DNA from: Saccharothrix algeriensis
GTDB lineage: Bacteria > Actinomycetota > Actinomycetes > Mycobacteriales > Pseudonocardiaceae
DNA: 64,000 bases
Direction of reading: 5' to 3'
Assembly (NCBI RefSeq): GCF_016907655.1
Contig: NZ_JAFBCL010000001.1
Coordinates: 186,001 to 250,000 of the forward strand
Shown here: positions 39,572 to 48,078 of the stretch, piece by piece
Position numbering within the stretch: position 1 is the first letter of the stretch
Layout of the letters: the number at the start of each line of letters is the position of its first letter
Notes under the pieces: model-generated
The model's input: only the letters and a program-made list of their open reading frames with translations
Told to the model about the DNA's origin: nothing
Databases searched by the model: none
Program-made: the position numbers and the translations under genes

Positions 39572-42067
39572 GTGAGCGACCGTGTGCGGAACCTGCATCA
39601 GCGCGCGATCGAGGAGATCAACAGCGGCCGGCCGGCGGTCGGGGCGCGGCTGCTGCGCGAGGCGTTGCGGTCGAGCGACCGCTCGGAGCCGCTGACCGCG
39701 CGGCTGCTGGGCACGTTGGCCGCCGCCGAGGTGGCCCAGGGCAACACCGGCCGGGCGCTGGAGCTGCTGGACGAGGCGGAGGAGGTCGTCGCCGCGGAGG
39801 ACCGGCACCTGCTGCTGTCGCAGCGGGCGCTGGTGTCGGTGCTGACCGGCCGGATGGACGACGCCCTGACGCTGTTCGACGACGCGATCCTGCGGTTGCG
39901 GCGCTCGGAGCAGAAGGCGGCGCTGGCGCGGGTGCTGCTCAACCGCGGGATGCTGCACCAGATCGCGGGGCGGGTGCGGTTGGCGCTGGCCGACCTGGAC
40001 CAGTGCGCGCAGCTGGGCGCGTCGCTGGGGTCGGCCGAGGGAATGCCGCGCACCGTGGCCAAGGCCGTGCACGGCCGGGGTCAGTGCCGGGTGCTCACCG
40101 GGGACATCCCGGGGGCGCTGCGGGACTTCGACCTGGCCGCGGAGGTCTACGCCGAGCACGGCCCGGGGATGCTGGTGGTGCTGGCCGGCGACCGGGCGCG
40201 GGCGCTGCTGGCGGCGGGGCTGCCCAGCGAGGCGGCCACGGAGCTGGACTCGTTCCTGCAACGGGTGCCGCAGCTGCGGATGGGGCACGAGCACGCCGAG
40301 GCGGAGCTGACCATGGCGCGGGCGCGGCTGGCGGCCGGGGACCCGGCGCAGGCGCGGTCGTGGGCGGCGCGGGCGCGGCGGCACTTCCAGCGGCGGCGCA
40401 ACGACACCTGGGCGGCGGTGGCCGAGCTGGTGGTGCTGCGGGCGGAGTTCGCCGCGGGCAACGACGCGGTGCGGGTGGCGCGGTCGGCGGCCCGGCTGGC
40501 GCAGCGGCTGCGCCGGCTGGGGCTGCGCAACGACGCGGAGGAGGCCGACCTGCTGGCCGCCCGCACCTACCTGGCGCGGGGCCTGCCGGAGCAGGCGCGG
40601 GCGCACCTGTCGGGCCGGGACCGGCCCGGCGCGCCGCTGGCGAACCGGTTGCTGCGCAGGCTGGTGCTGGCGGAGTTCGGCGCGGCCGCCGGCGACCGGG
40701 GGCGGACCTTCGCCCAGGCGCGGGCGGGGTTGGCCCTGCTGCGCGAGCACCGCCGCCGGTTCGGCAGCCTGGACCTGCAGACCGGCACCACCTCGCTGGG
40801 CGGCGAGCTGGCGCGGGCGGGCCTGGCGGCGGCGTTGGACGACGGCCGCCCCGAGGTGGTCCACCGGTGGCTGGAGCGCTCGCGCGCGCAGGCGTTCCGC
40901 TTCCCCCCGGTGCGCACGCCCGCCGACGAGCACACCGTCGACGCCGTGGCCGCGCTGCGGCAGCTGGCCCGCGAGTCGCGCGCCGCCGAGCTGAAGGGCC
41001 GTCCGGACCCCGACGCGCTGCGCCGGGCCCGCCAGCTCGAGCGCGAGATCCGCGCCAAGGGCTGGCGCACCGACGGCGCGGGCGAGCGGCACACCGAGGT
41101 CGGCTTCGCCGAGGTGAAGGCGGAGCTGGCCGACTCCGACAGCGTGCTGGTCAGCTTCCTGACCGACGGCGACCGCCTGCTGGCCCAGGTCGTGGGCGAC
41201 CGCCACGCCGACCTGCTGGCGCTGGGCGCGACCGCGACGGTGTTCGAGGCGATCGCGCGGCTGCGCAGCGACCTGGACGCCGCCTGCGGCCGGCGCCTGC
41301 CGCCGTCGCTGCAGCAGGTCATCCACACCTCGATCCGCCGCCAGCTGGCGACCCTGTCCGAGCACCTGCTCGACCCGCTGCTGGGCGTGATCGCCGACCA
41401 CAGCGTCGTGCTGGTGCCCACCGGCGCCCTGTCGGCGATGCCGTGGAGCCTGCTGGACTGCCTGCGCGGGCGGCCGGTCACCGTCACGCCCTCGCCCTCG
41501 GCCTGGGTCACGGCCAAGCGCACCACCCGCCCGCCCGGTCCGGTGCTGCTGGTCGGCGGCCCGAACCTGGAGCACTCCTCGGACGAGGTGCGGCGGCTGT
41601 CCCGGCTCTACCCGGGCAGCAACGTCCTGGACGGCCAGGACGCCACCGTGGACAACACCCTGGCGGCGATCGGCAACTGCGGCCTGGCGCACTTCGCCTC
41701 CCACGGCCACCACGAGCAGGAGAACGTCCTGTTCTCCCGCCTGGACCTGGTCGACGGCCCCCTGATGGCCCACGACGTGCACCAGCTGACCACCGTGCCC
41801 GACCACGTGGTGCTGTCCTCCTGCGACATCGGCCAGGCCGTCGTCCGCGCCGGCGACGAGATCCTGGGCTTCACCGCCGCCCTGCTCTACAGCGGCAGCC
41901 GCACCGTGGTCTCCAGCGTCGCCCGGGTCGACGACGAGGCCGCGGTCGAGGTGATGACCGCCTACCACCGGGCCCTGACCCGCGGCGTGCCACCGGTCAA
42001 GGCCCTCGCCCAGGCCACCGAACCCGAACCCCTGATGCCCTTCGTCTGCCACGGCTGGGGCGGCTGA
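39572..42067 (+). CDS. TPR-repeat CHAT protease
   Basis: The 831-residue protein consists of tandem helical (TPR-like) repeats over residues 1-470 (for example EINSGRPAVGARLLREAL, GNTGRALELLDEAEEVV, LTGRMDDALTLFDDAILRL, GDIPGALRDFDLAAEVY) and a C-terminal CHAT domain (about 540-831). CHAT is a caspase-like cysteine protease; the predicted dyad is His711 (LAHFASHGHHE) and Cys751 (VVLSSCDIGQAV), both present. The TPR part probably senses a ligand or partner. The GTG lies 5 bp after the small-protein stop. With the S8 protease and sigma factor it suggests a proteolysis-triggered response such as defence or programmed death. Confidence 0.88.
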   Translation: MSDRVRNLHQRAIEEINSGRPAVGARLLREALRSSDRSEPLTARLLGTLAAAEVAQGNTGRALELLDEAEEVVAAEDRHLLLSQRALVSVLTGRMDDALTLFDDAILRLRRSEQKAALARVLLNRGMLHQIAGRVRLALADLDQCAQLGASLGSAEGMPRTVAKAVHGRGQCRVLTGDIPGALRDFDLAAEVYAEHGPGMLVVLAGDRARALLAAGLPSEAATELDSFLQRVPQLRMGHEHAEAELTMARARLAAGDPAQARSWAARARRHFQRRRNDTWAAVAELVVLRAEFAAGNDAVRVARSAARLAQRLRRLGLRNDAEEADLLAARTYLARGLPEQARAHLSGRDRPGAPLANRLLRRLVLAEFGAAAGDRGRTFAQARAGLALLREHRRRFGSLDLQTGTTSLGGELARAGLAAALDDGRPEVVHRWLERSRAQAFRFPPVRTPADEHTVDAVAALRQLARESRAAELKGRPDPDALRRARQLEREIRAKGWRTDGAGERHTEVGFAEVKAELADSDSVLVSFLTDGDRLLAQVVGDRHADLLALGATATVFEAIARLRSDLDAACGRRLPPSLQQVIHTSIRRQLATLSEHLLDPLLGVIADHSVVLVPTGALSAMPWSLLDCLRGRPVTVTPSPSAWVTAKRTTRPPGPVLLVGGPNLEHSSDEVRRLSRLYPGSNVLDGQDATVDNTLAAIGNCGLAHFASHGHHEQENVLFSRLDLVDGPLMAHDVHQLTTVPDHVVLSSCDIGQAVVRAGDEILGFTAALLYSGSRTVVSSVARVDDEAAVEVMTAYHRALTRGVPPVKALAQATEPEPLMPFVCHGWGG

Positions 42068-42108
42068 CCGCCGCGGCGGCCCGGCCGCTCGCCGCGGTCC
42101 GCGGCGGA

Positions 42109-42903
42109 TCAGGCGGGTGGCGTCCAGACGTACGGGGTGGTGGTCGTGACGGCGGTGAAGCCCAGGCGTCGGAGGATCGGCCGGCTGTCCTCGGTGGCGT
42201 CCACGCTGAGGTAGCGGGTCCCCCGGGCCGCCGCCAGGCGGGCGCGCAGGGCCACCAGGGCGCGGTAGATCCCCCGCCCGCGCCACTGCGCCAGCGTCGA
42301 ACCGCCCCACAGCCCGGCGAACTGCGTGCCCGGCTCGAACTCCAGCCGCGCCGAGGAGACCACCCGGCCGGCCGCCTCCGCGACGACCACCGCGATCCGG
42401 CCCGGGTCCGCCCGCACGCGGTCGATCAGCTCGGCGGCGAGCCACGCCCGGTCGTCACCCCAGACCTCGGACATCATCTCCGCGACGCGGTGCATGTCGG
42501 CGTCCTCGGAGGTCTGCCGGACGGTCACGCCGGCGGGCGACGACGTGGTCCGGGCCAGCTCCGCCGCCTCGCCGATGAGCACGGTCTCGGGCTGCTCCGG
42601 GACGAAGCCCGCCGCCGCCAGCCGGCGGGGCAGGTCCGCCGGCAGGTCGTGGCCCCTGGTCTTCCACTCCACCGCTTCGCCGCGCGCGGCGAAGAAGTCG
42701 CGCTGCCGGGCGATCAACGCGTCCAGCCCGGCGCCGGTCAGGCCGAGGTCGCGCGAGCCGTTGACGAAGCCCCGGCGCCGGTGACCCACGACGCGGACGA
42801 CCGGGCCGTCCTGCTCCGCGTGCGCGCCGGGCGGCAGGTTCGCCGTCTCCGCCGGGCGCACCTGCTCGTCGTACAGGGCCAGGAGGTCTCCGCTGTCGGG
42901 CAC
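42109..42903 (-). CDS. GNAT-family N-acetyltransferase
   Basis: The 264-residue protein ends with a GNAT domain (about 130-260), with the acetyl-CoA pyrophosphate loop [20 protein letters not shown] and [24 protein letters not shown]. The first half is a less conserved domain, as in many two-part actinomycete acetyltransferases. The substrate is not predictable. It is convergent with the CHAT gene, 41 bp away, and starts at a GTG. Confidence 0.85.
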   Translation of the reverse strand: MPDSGDLLALYDEQVRPAETANLPPGAHAEQDGPVVRVVGHRRRGFVNGSRDLGLTGAGLDALIARQRDFFAARGEAVEWKTRGHDLPADLPRRLAAAGFVPEQPETVLIGEAAELARTTSSPAGVTVRQTSEDADMHRVAEMMSEVWGDDRAWLAAELIDRVRADPGRIAVVVAEAAGRVVSSARLEFEPGTQFAGLWGGSTLAQWRGRGIYRALVALRARLAAARGTRYLSVDATEDSRPILRRLGFTAVTTTTPYVWTPPA

Positions 42904-43046
42904 CGGGACACGCTAGCCGCCGCGCGCCGGGTCCCGGCCACCGGATTTCCGGCCCCGGCAGCCGCGCACGAGTCGCACAAACCTTCAAGACCGACGCCGC
43001 CGCCGTGGGCTACAAACCCCGCAGGTCCACACCGGGAGGGGCGCGC

Positions 43047-43952
43047 ATGGTGCAGGCGGGGTTCATCGGACTGGGCGTCATGGGTCAGCCCATGGCCCTC
43101 AACCTGGCGCGTTCCGGCGTGCCCCTGGTGGTGTGGAACCGCACCGCCGACCGGTGCGCACCCGTCGCCGCCGCCGGGGCGCGGGTCGCCGACGGGCCGG
43201 CGGAGGTGTTCGCGCGGGCCGAGGTGGTCCTGCTGATGCTGGCCGACGAACCCGCCGTCGACACCGTCCTCGCCCGCGGCACCCCCGACTTCGGCGCCCG
43301 GTGCCGCGGTCGGACCGTCGTGCAGATGGGCACGATGCCCGCGCCGTACTCGGCCGCCCTGGCGGCCGAGGTCGAGGCCGCCGGCGGCAGCTACGTCGAA
43401 GCGCCGGTCTCGGGGTCCCGTGGTCCCGCCGAGGCCGGCACGCTGGTCGCGATGGTCTCCGGCGGCGACGTCGAACACCTGCGGCCGCTGCTCGCGCCGA
43501 TGTGCTCCGACATCGTGGACTGCGGACCGGTGCCCGGCGCGCTGCTGATGAAGTTCGCCGTCAACCTCCACCTGATCACGATGGTGACCGGGCTGGCGGA
43601 GGCTTACAGCTTCGCCGAGGCGCACAAACTGGACCCGGCGGTGTTGACCCGGATCCTGGCCGCCGGCCCCATGGCGTCCCAGGTGTCCCGGGCGAAGGCG
43701 GCGAAACTGCTGGCGGGCGACTTCACCGTCCAGGCCGCGGCCCTCGACGTGCTGAAGAACAACCGCCTCATCGCCGAAGCCGCCCGCGCCGCAGGGGTCG
43801 CCTCCCCCCTGCTCGACGTCTGCCACGCGCTGTTCGGGGAAACCGTGGAACAGGGCCACGGCGCAGAGGACATGGCAGCAGTGATCCGAGCAATCCGCAC
43901 CAGAACCACCAACGCCCCCACACCGGCCCCCGATCGACAACCCCAGCTTTAG
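43047..43952 (+). CDS. NAD(P)-dependent beta-hydroxyacid dehydrogenase family protein
   Basis: The 301-residue enzyme matches 3-hydroxyisobutyrate/6-phosphogluconate-type dehydrogenases: NAD-binding [20 protein letters not shown], substrate motif [19 protein letters not shown] and the catalytic Lys in [12 protein letters not shown]. It would oxidise a beta-hydroxyacid or reduce a short aldehyde acid; some relatives are imine reductases. GGGAGGG precedes the ATG. No pathway partner is adjacent. Confidence 0.88.
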   Translation: MVQAGFIGLGVMGQPMALNLARSGVPLVVWNRTADRCAPVAAAGARVADGPAEVFARAEVVLLMLADEPAVDTVLARGTPDFGARCRGRTVVQMGTMPAPYSAALAAEVEAAGGSYVEAPVSGSRGPAEAGTLVAMVSGGDVEHLRPLLAPMCSDIVDCGPVPGALLMKFAVNLHLITMVTGLAEAYSFAEAHKLDPAVLTRILAAGPMASQVSRAKAAKLLAGDFTVQAAALDVLKNNRLIAEAARAAGVASPLLDVCHALFGETVEQGHGAEDMAAVIRAIRTRTTNAPTPAPDRQPQL

Positions 43953-43974
43953 CCCGCAGTTCTGCTTGCGGCTC

Positions 43975-44009
43975 GCCCTTCGCCCTTGGCCCTTCGCCCT
44001 TGGCCCTTG
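43975..44009. repeat. Five tandem 7-bp repeats
   Basis: GCCCTTC/GCCCTTG alternate five times head to tail (43975-44009) just after the dehydrogenase stop and before the first 127-bp element. The whole 583-bp gap 43953-44535 holds no gene. Confidence 0.75.
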
Positions 44010-44034
44010 GCACGCCCCGTGCAGACCGGTGCTC

Positions 44035-44161
44035 TCGTGTTCTCCCCGTATGGCCTGCCCGGAGGGCTACCATGCTTTCTTGGGGGGTGCAAGCACGCTT
44101 TTCGCTTGCACCCCCCAAGAAAGCATGGTCGTCTTTGACAGGTCATGCGGGGAGAACACGA
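44035..44161. repeat. 127-bp nested palindromic element, copy 1
   Basis: Outer arms TCGTGTTCTCCCCGTATGGC (from 44035) and its near-complement ending at 44161 pair with about two mismatches over 22 bp. Inside, 24-bp arms at 44071-44094 and 44104-44127 are perfectly complementary around a 9-nt loop ACGCTTTTC. A second copy of identical length lies at 44321-44447 in the opposite orientation. The design suits a long cruciform or a very stable RNA hairpin. Confidence 0.9.
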
Positions 44162-44320
44162 CCGCTCTTTCTTTTCCTTCTCCTTGGCGGCCTGCCTGTC
44201 CGGCGAGGACTCTTTAAAGCTCTTCAGCTTAGATCGGTACGGCCCCTAATCTCACCCGGATCGGTGCGGGACCCAAGTATGAAGAGCGGCCGAGAGGCCC
44301 CCAAGGAGGAGGGAAGTGCG
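44162..44320. other. Spacer between the two 127-bp elements, with inverted flank similarity
   Basis: The 159-bp spacer is pyrimidine-rich on its left (CTTTCTTTTCCTTCTCCTTG) and purine-rich on its right (CCAAGGAGGAGGGAAG), so the element flanks also pair imperfectly with each other. The inverted arrangement thus extends beyond the 127-bp units. It includes an A+T-rich centre (CTTTAAAGCTCTTCAGCTTA) and no reading frame of note. Confidence 0.5.
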
Positions 44321-44447
44321 TCGTGTTCTCCCCGTACGGCCTGCCGGAGGCAATCATGTTTTCCGGGGGGCGTCAAGCGAAAAGCGTGCTTGACGCCCCC
44401 CGGAAAACATGATTGGGCTGCGCCCAGGCCGTACGGGGAGAACACGA
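44321..44447. repeat. 127-bp nested palindromic element, copy 2 (inverted)
   Basis: Same architecture as copy 1: outer arms TCGTGTTCTCCCCGTACGGC... and complement, here perfect over 23 bp; inner 24-bp arms 44355-44378 and 44388-44411, perfectly complementary; 9-nt loop GAAAAGCGT, the reverse complement of the copy-1 loop. Inner-arm sequences differ between copies at several positions, yet each copy keeps perfect pairing. Confidence 0.9.
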
Positions 44448-44535
44448 GGCACACGGCTGCGCTGAACAGCGCCGCCGCGCGGGGCGCGGCTTGAGGCGAG
44501 AGCTTGAGCGCCGCCCCCTCCCCCCCACCACCACC

Positions 44536-45423
44536 TCACCGACCGGTCTCGGCGCGCACGGCCGCCACCCAAGCGGCCGGCGTCAGTCCGTAGGCGCGCT
44601 TGAACATGCGAGTCAAGTGGCTCTGGTCGGCGAAGCCCGCCGCCACCGCCACCTCGCCCAGCGGGCGGCCCGCGCGCATCAGCCGGCGGGCCAGGTCGAG
44701 TTGGCGCATGGTGCGGAACCGGGTCGGGCTGGTGCCGAAGGCCGCGCGGAACTGCCGCGCGATCGCCCACCGGTCCAGGCCGGCGACCCGCTCCAGCTCC
44801 GCCACCGGGTGCCGGGTGGTCACGTCGTCGAGCAGCAGGGCCCGCACCCGCCGCACCGCGTCGAGGTCGATCGCCCGCCGCCCGGCCGCACCCCGGGTCG
44901 GGCCGTCCGCCGAGTGCCTGGCGAGCAGGTCGGCCACCGCCGTGGCGACCTCGGCGGCCTCCGCGTCGTCCAGCGCGTCGTCGATGTGCGCCAGCCACCC
45001 GGCGACCGCGCGCCCGACCCGCGGCGAGCGGATCACCGGGTCGGCCACGAACGGCAGCGGGCGACCGCCCAGCGCGTCCTGCACCAGGGCCGGGTCGAGG
45101 TAGAGGATCCGGTAGCCGAAGCCGTCCTCGGTGCCCGCCGCGCCGTCGTGCACCTCGTCGGGGTGCAGCACGTGCCACTCCCCCGGCAGGCAGTGCCGCG
45201 CGGCTCCCCGGTAGCGGAACGTCTGCACGCCGGACAGGGTGATGCCGATGGCGTAGGTGTCGTGCCGGTGCGGCGAGAAGGCCGCGCCCTCCAGCGCCGC
45301 CTCCATGCGCTCGATGCCGACCGCGCCGCCGCCGAACCGCAGCCGCTGCCCCGGCCGGTCGTCGGTCAGCGCCCGCGAGGGCGTCCACACCCCGCCGCGC
45401 CCCGCTCCCGTCCGCACGGGCAC
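44536..45423 (-). CDS. AraC-family transcriptional regulator
   Basis: The 295-residue protein has an N-terminal cupin-like sensing domain (SPHRHDTYAIGITLSGVQTF; WHVLHPDEVHDG) and a C-terminal double helix-turn-helix of the AraC type (LERVAGLDRWAIARQFRAAF; LMRAGRPLGEVAVAAGFADQ and SHLTRMFKRAYGLTPAAW). The sensing part resembles regulators of amino-acid exporters. The start is uncertain: GTG at 45423 is used, with another GTG at 45390 giving 284 residues. It is read toward the 127-bp elements. No clear target gene adjoins it apart from aidB upstream on the same strand. Confidence 0.85.
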   Translation of the reverse strand: MPVRTGAGRGGVWTPSRALTDDRPGQRLRFGGGAVGIERMEAALEGAAFSPHRHDTYAIGITLSGVQTFRYRGAARHCLPGEWHVLHPDEVHDGAAGTEDGFGYRILYLDPALVQDALGGRPLPFVADPVIRSPRVGRAVAGWLAHIDDALDDAEAAEVATAVADLLARHSADGPTRGAAGRRAIDLDAVRRVRALLLDDVTTRHPVAELERVAGLDRWAIARQFRAAFGTSPTRFRTMRQLDLARRLMRAGRPLGEVAVAAGFADQSHLTRMFKRAYGLTPAAWVAAVRAETGR

Positions 45424-45458
45424 CAGGTTATCGCCGCCGGCCGGGCCGCCGCCCCCGG

Positions 45459-47111
45459 CTACGGCAGGGCCCGCGCCAGGATCCCGGCGAAGTCCGCGCC
45501 CGCCGGCAGGGTCCCGAACGCGTAACCGCCACCGCCGAAGCGGGTGGCGCAGAACGCGTCCGCGACGGCCGCCGGGGCGTGCCGGACGAGCAGGGACCCC
45601 TGCAGCGCCAGCGCCACCCGCTCCACCAGCCGCCGCGCCTGCGTCGCCGCGCCGGCCGCGCCCGCCGCGCCGGCCAGCTCCGCCCCGATCCGGGCGACGG
45701 CGGCGTCCAGCCGTCGGTCGCCGCCGCGCGCCGCCGCCAGTTCGGCCATCAGCGCCTCCGCCGCCGACGGCTCCCGGCCCAGCACCCGCAGCACGTCGAG
45801 CGCGTTGACGTTGCCCGAGCCCTCCCAGATCGAGTTCAGCGGCGCCTCCCGGTACAGCCGGGGCATCCCGGAGTCCTCCACGTACCCGTTGCCGCCCAGG
45901 CACTCCAGCGCCTCGGCCGCGAACGCCGGCGCGCGCTTGGCCACCCAGTACTTGCCGACGGCGGTCGCGATGCGGCGGAACGCGCGCTCGCCCTCGTCAC
46001 CCCGCGCGGCCCGGTCGACCGCGCCGGCCAGCCGCAGGGTCAGCGCGGTCGCGGCCTCGGACTCCACCGCGAGGTCGGCCAGCACGTTGCGCATCAGCGG
46101 CTGGTCGAGCAGCCGCGCCCCGAACGCCACCCGGTGCGCCGCGTGGTGCCCGGCCTCGACCAGGGCCTTGCGCATCAGCGCCGCCGAGCCCGCCACGCAG
46201 TCCAGCCGGGTGCAGTTGACCATCTCGACGATGGTCCGCACGCCCCGCCCCTCGGGGCCGACCAGCCAGCCGAGGGTGCCGTCGAACTCCGGCTCGGACG
46301 AGGCGTTGGAGCGGTTGCCCAGCTTGTCCTTCAACCGCTGGACGCGGAACGGGTTGCGGGTGCCGTCGGGCAGCACGCGCGGCACCAGGAAGCACGACAG
46401 CCCGCCGGGCGCCTGGGCCAGGACCAGGAACAGGTCGCACATCGGGGCCGAGGTGAACCACTTGTGGCCGCGCAGGGCGTGGACGCCGTCCTCCCCGGTC
46501 GGCGTCGCGGTGGTGGTGTTGGTGCGCACGTCGGAGCCGCCCTGCTTCTCGGTCATCCCCATGCCGGCCAGCAGCCCGCGCTTGGTGGTCGGCACGCGCA
46601 GCCCGGGGTCGTACACGCGGCTGGTCAGCAGCGGCTCGTACACCGCCGCCAGGTCCGGTCGGGCGCGTAGCGCGGGCACCACCGCGTAGGTCATCGCCAC
46701 GGGGCAGGCGTGCCCGGCCTCGGTGTGGCCCCAGACGAGCAGCCCGGCGTACCGGGCGACGTGCGCGCCGGGCCGGTCGTCGGCCCACGCCGAACCCGCG
46801 TTGCCCTCGGCCACCGCGACCCGCAGGAGGTGGTGCCAGGAGGGGTGGAAGTCCACCTCGTCGACCCGGTTGCCGTACCGGTCGTGGGTGCGCAGCACCG
46901 GTTCGACCGCGTTGGCCTCCTCCGCCCACCGCTGCGCCTCGGGGCTGCCCGCGTGCCGCCCGAGGCGGCGCAGGTCAGCCTCCGCCCAACCGGCGCCCTC
47001 GCGCCGCAGGCCCTCCAGCAGCGCGGCGTCGGCCGAGGCATCGTAGGGCGCGATCGGCGGCGGCTGGTTGGTGACCTCGTGGGTGGCCGAGAAGAGCGCG
47101 GTGGGGACCAT
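45459..47111 (-). CDS. aidB: AidB-type acyl-CoA dehydrogenase homologue
   Basis: The 550-residue flavoprotein matches AidB of the adaptive response throughout: TNQPPPIAPYDASADAALLE at the start, VPTTKRGLLAGMGMTEKQGG and SDVRTNTT (flavin site), KWFTSAPMCDLFLVLAQAPG, ECLGGNGYVEDSGMPRLYRE, and SIWEGSGNVNALDVLR. E. coli AidB is induced by alkylating agents, binds DNA and is thought to protect it. The promoter TTGCTG-17-TAATAC puts the transcription start at or one base before the ATG, so translation is probably leaderless. It is divergent from a PaaX-like regulator. Confidence 0.9.
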   Translation of the reverse strand: MVPTALFSATHEVTNQPPPIAPYDASADAALLEGLRREGAGWAEADLRRLGRHAGSPEAQRWAEEANAVEPVLRTHDRYGNRVDEVDFHPSWHHLLRVAVAEGNAGSAWADDRPGAHVARYAGLLVWGHTEAGHACPVAMTYAVVPALRARPDLAAVYEPLLTSRVYDPGLRVPTTKRGLLAGMGMTEKQGGSDVRTNTTTATPTGEDGVHALRGHKWFTSAPMCDLFLVLAQAPGGLSCFLVPRVLPDGTRNPFRVQRLKDKLGNRSNASSEPEFDGTLGWLVGPEGRGVRTIVEMVNCTRLDCVAGSAALMRKALVEAGHHAAHRVAFGARLLDQPLMRNVLADLAVESEAATALTLRLAGAVDRAARGDEGERAFRRIATAVGKYWVAKRAPAFAAEALECLGGNGYVEDSGMPRLYREAPLNSIWEGSGNVNALDVLRVLGREPSAAEALMAELAAARGGDRRLDAAVARIGAELAGAAGAAGAATQARRLVERVALALQGSLLVRHAPAAVADAFCATRFGGGGYAFGTLPAGADFAGILARALP

Positions 47112-47117
47112 GGCGCG

Positions 47118-47151
47118 AGTATTACCCCTTCGCGACGATCACAGCAATACT
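47118..47151. promoter_or_regulatory. aidB promoter with overlapping inverted repeat
   Basis: AGTATTAC (47118-47125) and GCAATACT (47144-47151) form an 8-bp inverted repeat with one mismatch. They coincide with the -10 (47119-47124) and -35 (47142-47147) of a leftward promoter that starts at the aidB ATG. GCAATAC repeats again at 47152-47157. Binding by the PaaX-like protein would shut off aidB. Confidence 0.5.
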
Positions 47152-47197
47152 GCAATACCGGGATCGGCTACCATCGCCGCCGGACGAGGGGACTGGT

Positions 47198-47932
47198 GTG
47201 ACGCCGCAGATCGCGCTGCGCCCGCTGACCGCGCGCTCGGTCGTGCTCAGCGTGCTGCTCGGCACGCACCCGCCGGAGCTGCCGGTGCGCGACCTGGTCC
47301 GCGCCGCCACCCTGTTCGCCATCAGCGACGCCACGCTGCGCGTCGCCCTGACCCGGATGGTCGCGGCGGGCGACCTGGAGCGGACCGGGTCGACCTACCG
47401 CCTCTGCGACCGGCTCGTGCGGCGGCAGCGGCGGCAGGACGAGGCGGTCGAGGCCGCCGCCCTGGACTGGGACGGCTCGTGGGAGGTCGTCGCCGTGACG
47501 GCGACCGGGCGCAGCCCGGCGGACCGCGCGGCGCTGCGGACCCGGCTGACCGCGCTGCGCCTGGGCGAGCTGCGCGAGGGCGTGTGGCTGCGGCCCGCGA
47601 ACCTGCCGCCCGCGTGGCCGGCCGACCTCGCCGACGTGGCGCGGCGCTTCCGGGCCGTCCCGGAGGCCGACCCGGGCGGGCTGGCCCGCGACCTGTGGGA
47701 CCTCGACGGCTGGTCCGCGCGCGCCGCGGCGCTGGTGCGGCTGTTCGACACCGCCGACCGGCCGGCCGACCGGTTCACCGTCGCGGCGGCCGTCGTCCGG
47801 CACCTGCTCGCCGACCCGATCCTGCCCGACGCGCTGCTGCCCCGCTCCTGGCCCGCCGGCGAGCTGCGCGCCGCCTACCACCGGTACCGGGCGGAGTTCA
47901 CCGCCCTCACCCACGCCGCCCGGCGGGGCTGA
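47198..47932 (+). CDS. PaaX-like transcriptional regulator
   Basis: The 244-residue protein has a PaaX-type winged helix (LTARSVVLSVLLGTHPPELP; LFAISDATLRVALTRMVAAGD, LERTGSTYRL) and a C-terminal PaaX-like domain (DGSWEVVAVTATGRSPADRA; LREGVWLRPANLP). It is shorter and more diverged than the PaaX protein at 31932. GAGGGGA lies before the GTG and TACCAT (47169-47174) could be its -10. It probably controls aidB across the 86-bp gap, perhaps sensing an acyl-CoA. Confidence 0.82.
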   Translation: MTPQIALRPLTARSVVLSVLLGTHPPELPVRDLVRAATLFAISDATLRVALTRMVAAGDLERTGSTYRLCDRLVRRQRRQDEAVEAAALDWDGSWEVVAVTATGRSPADRAALRTRLTALRLGELREGVWLRPANLPPAWPADLADVARRFRAVPEADPGGLARDLWDLDGWSARAAALVRLFDTADRPADRFTVAAAVVRHLLADPILPDALLPRSWPAGELRAAYHRYRAEFTALTHAARRG

Positions 47933-47966
47933 CCGCGCCCCGCGCGAGCGGTGCGGGGCGCCGGGA

Positions 47967-48057
47967 CCACCCGCCCGCGCGCGGGCGGACGAGCCGTCGA
48001 CCGGGTGCTGCACCTGGGGACCGTCGGCCACCCGCCCGCGCGCGGGCGGACGAGCCG
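47967..48057. repeat. Duplicated 30-bp palindromic unit
   Basis: Two identical 30-bp copies (47967-47996 and 48028-48057), each with the palindromic core CCCGCCCGCGCGCGGGCGG followed by ACGAGCCG, lie 61 bp apart between the PaaX-like gene and trpF. Each can fold as a stem, so they may be a duplicated terminator. Confidence 0.7.
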
Positions 48058-48078
48058 GCGGGCGCTACTGTCACCGCC

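Noticed and set aside
36897..42067. Type III-E CRISPR-linked TPR-CHAT system
   Set aside because: There is no CRISPR array and no Cas7-11 gene in the window; the CHAT protein is tied to an S8 protease and sigma factor instead.
44224..44454. Short open frames across the 127-bp elements
   Set aside because: They follow from the palindromes; the same peptide fragments appear on both strands and have no ribosome site.
43953..44535. Insertion sequence or transposon between the two inverted elements
   Set aside because: The 159-bp spacer has no transposase and I see no target-site duplication; a non-autonomous repeat remains possible and is listed as a finding.
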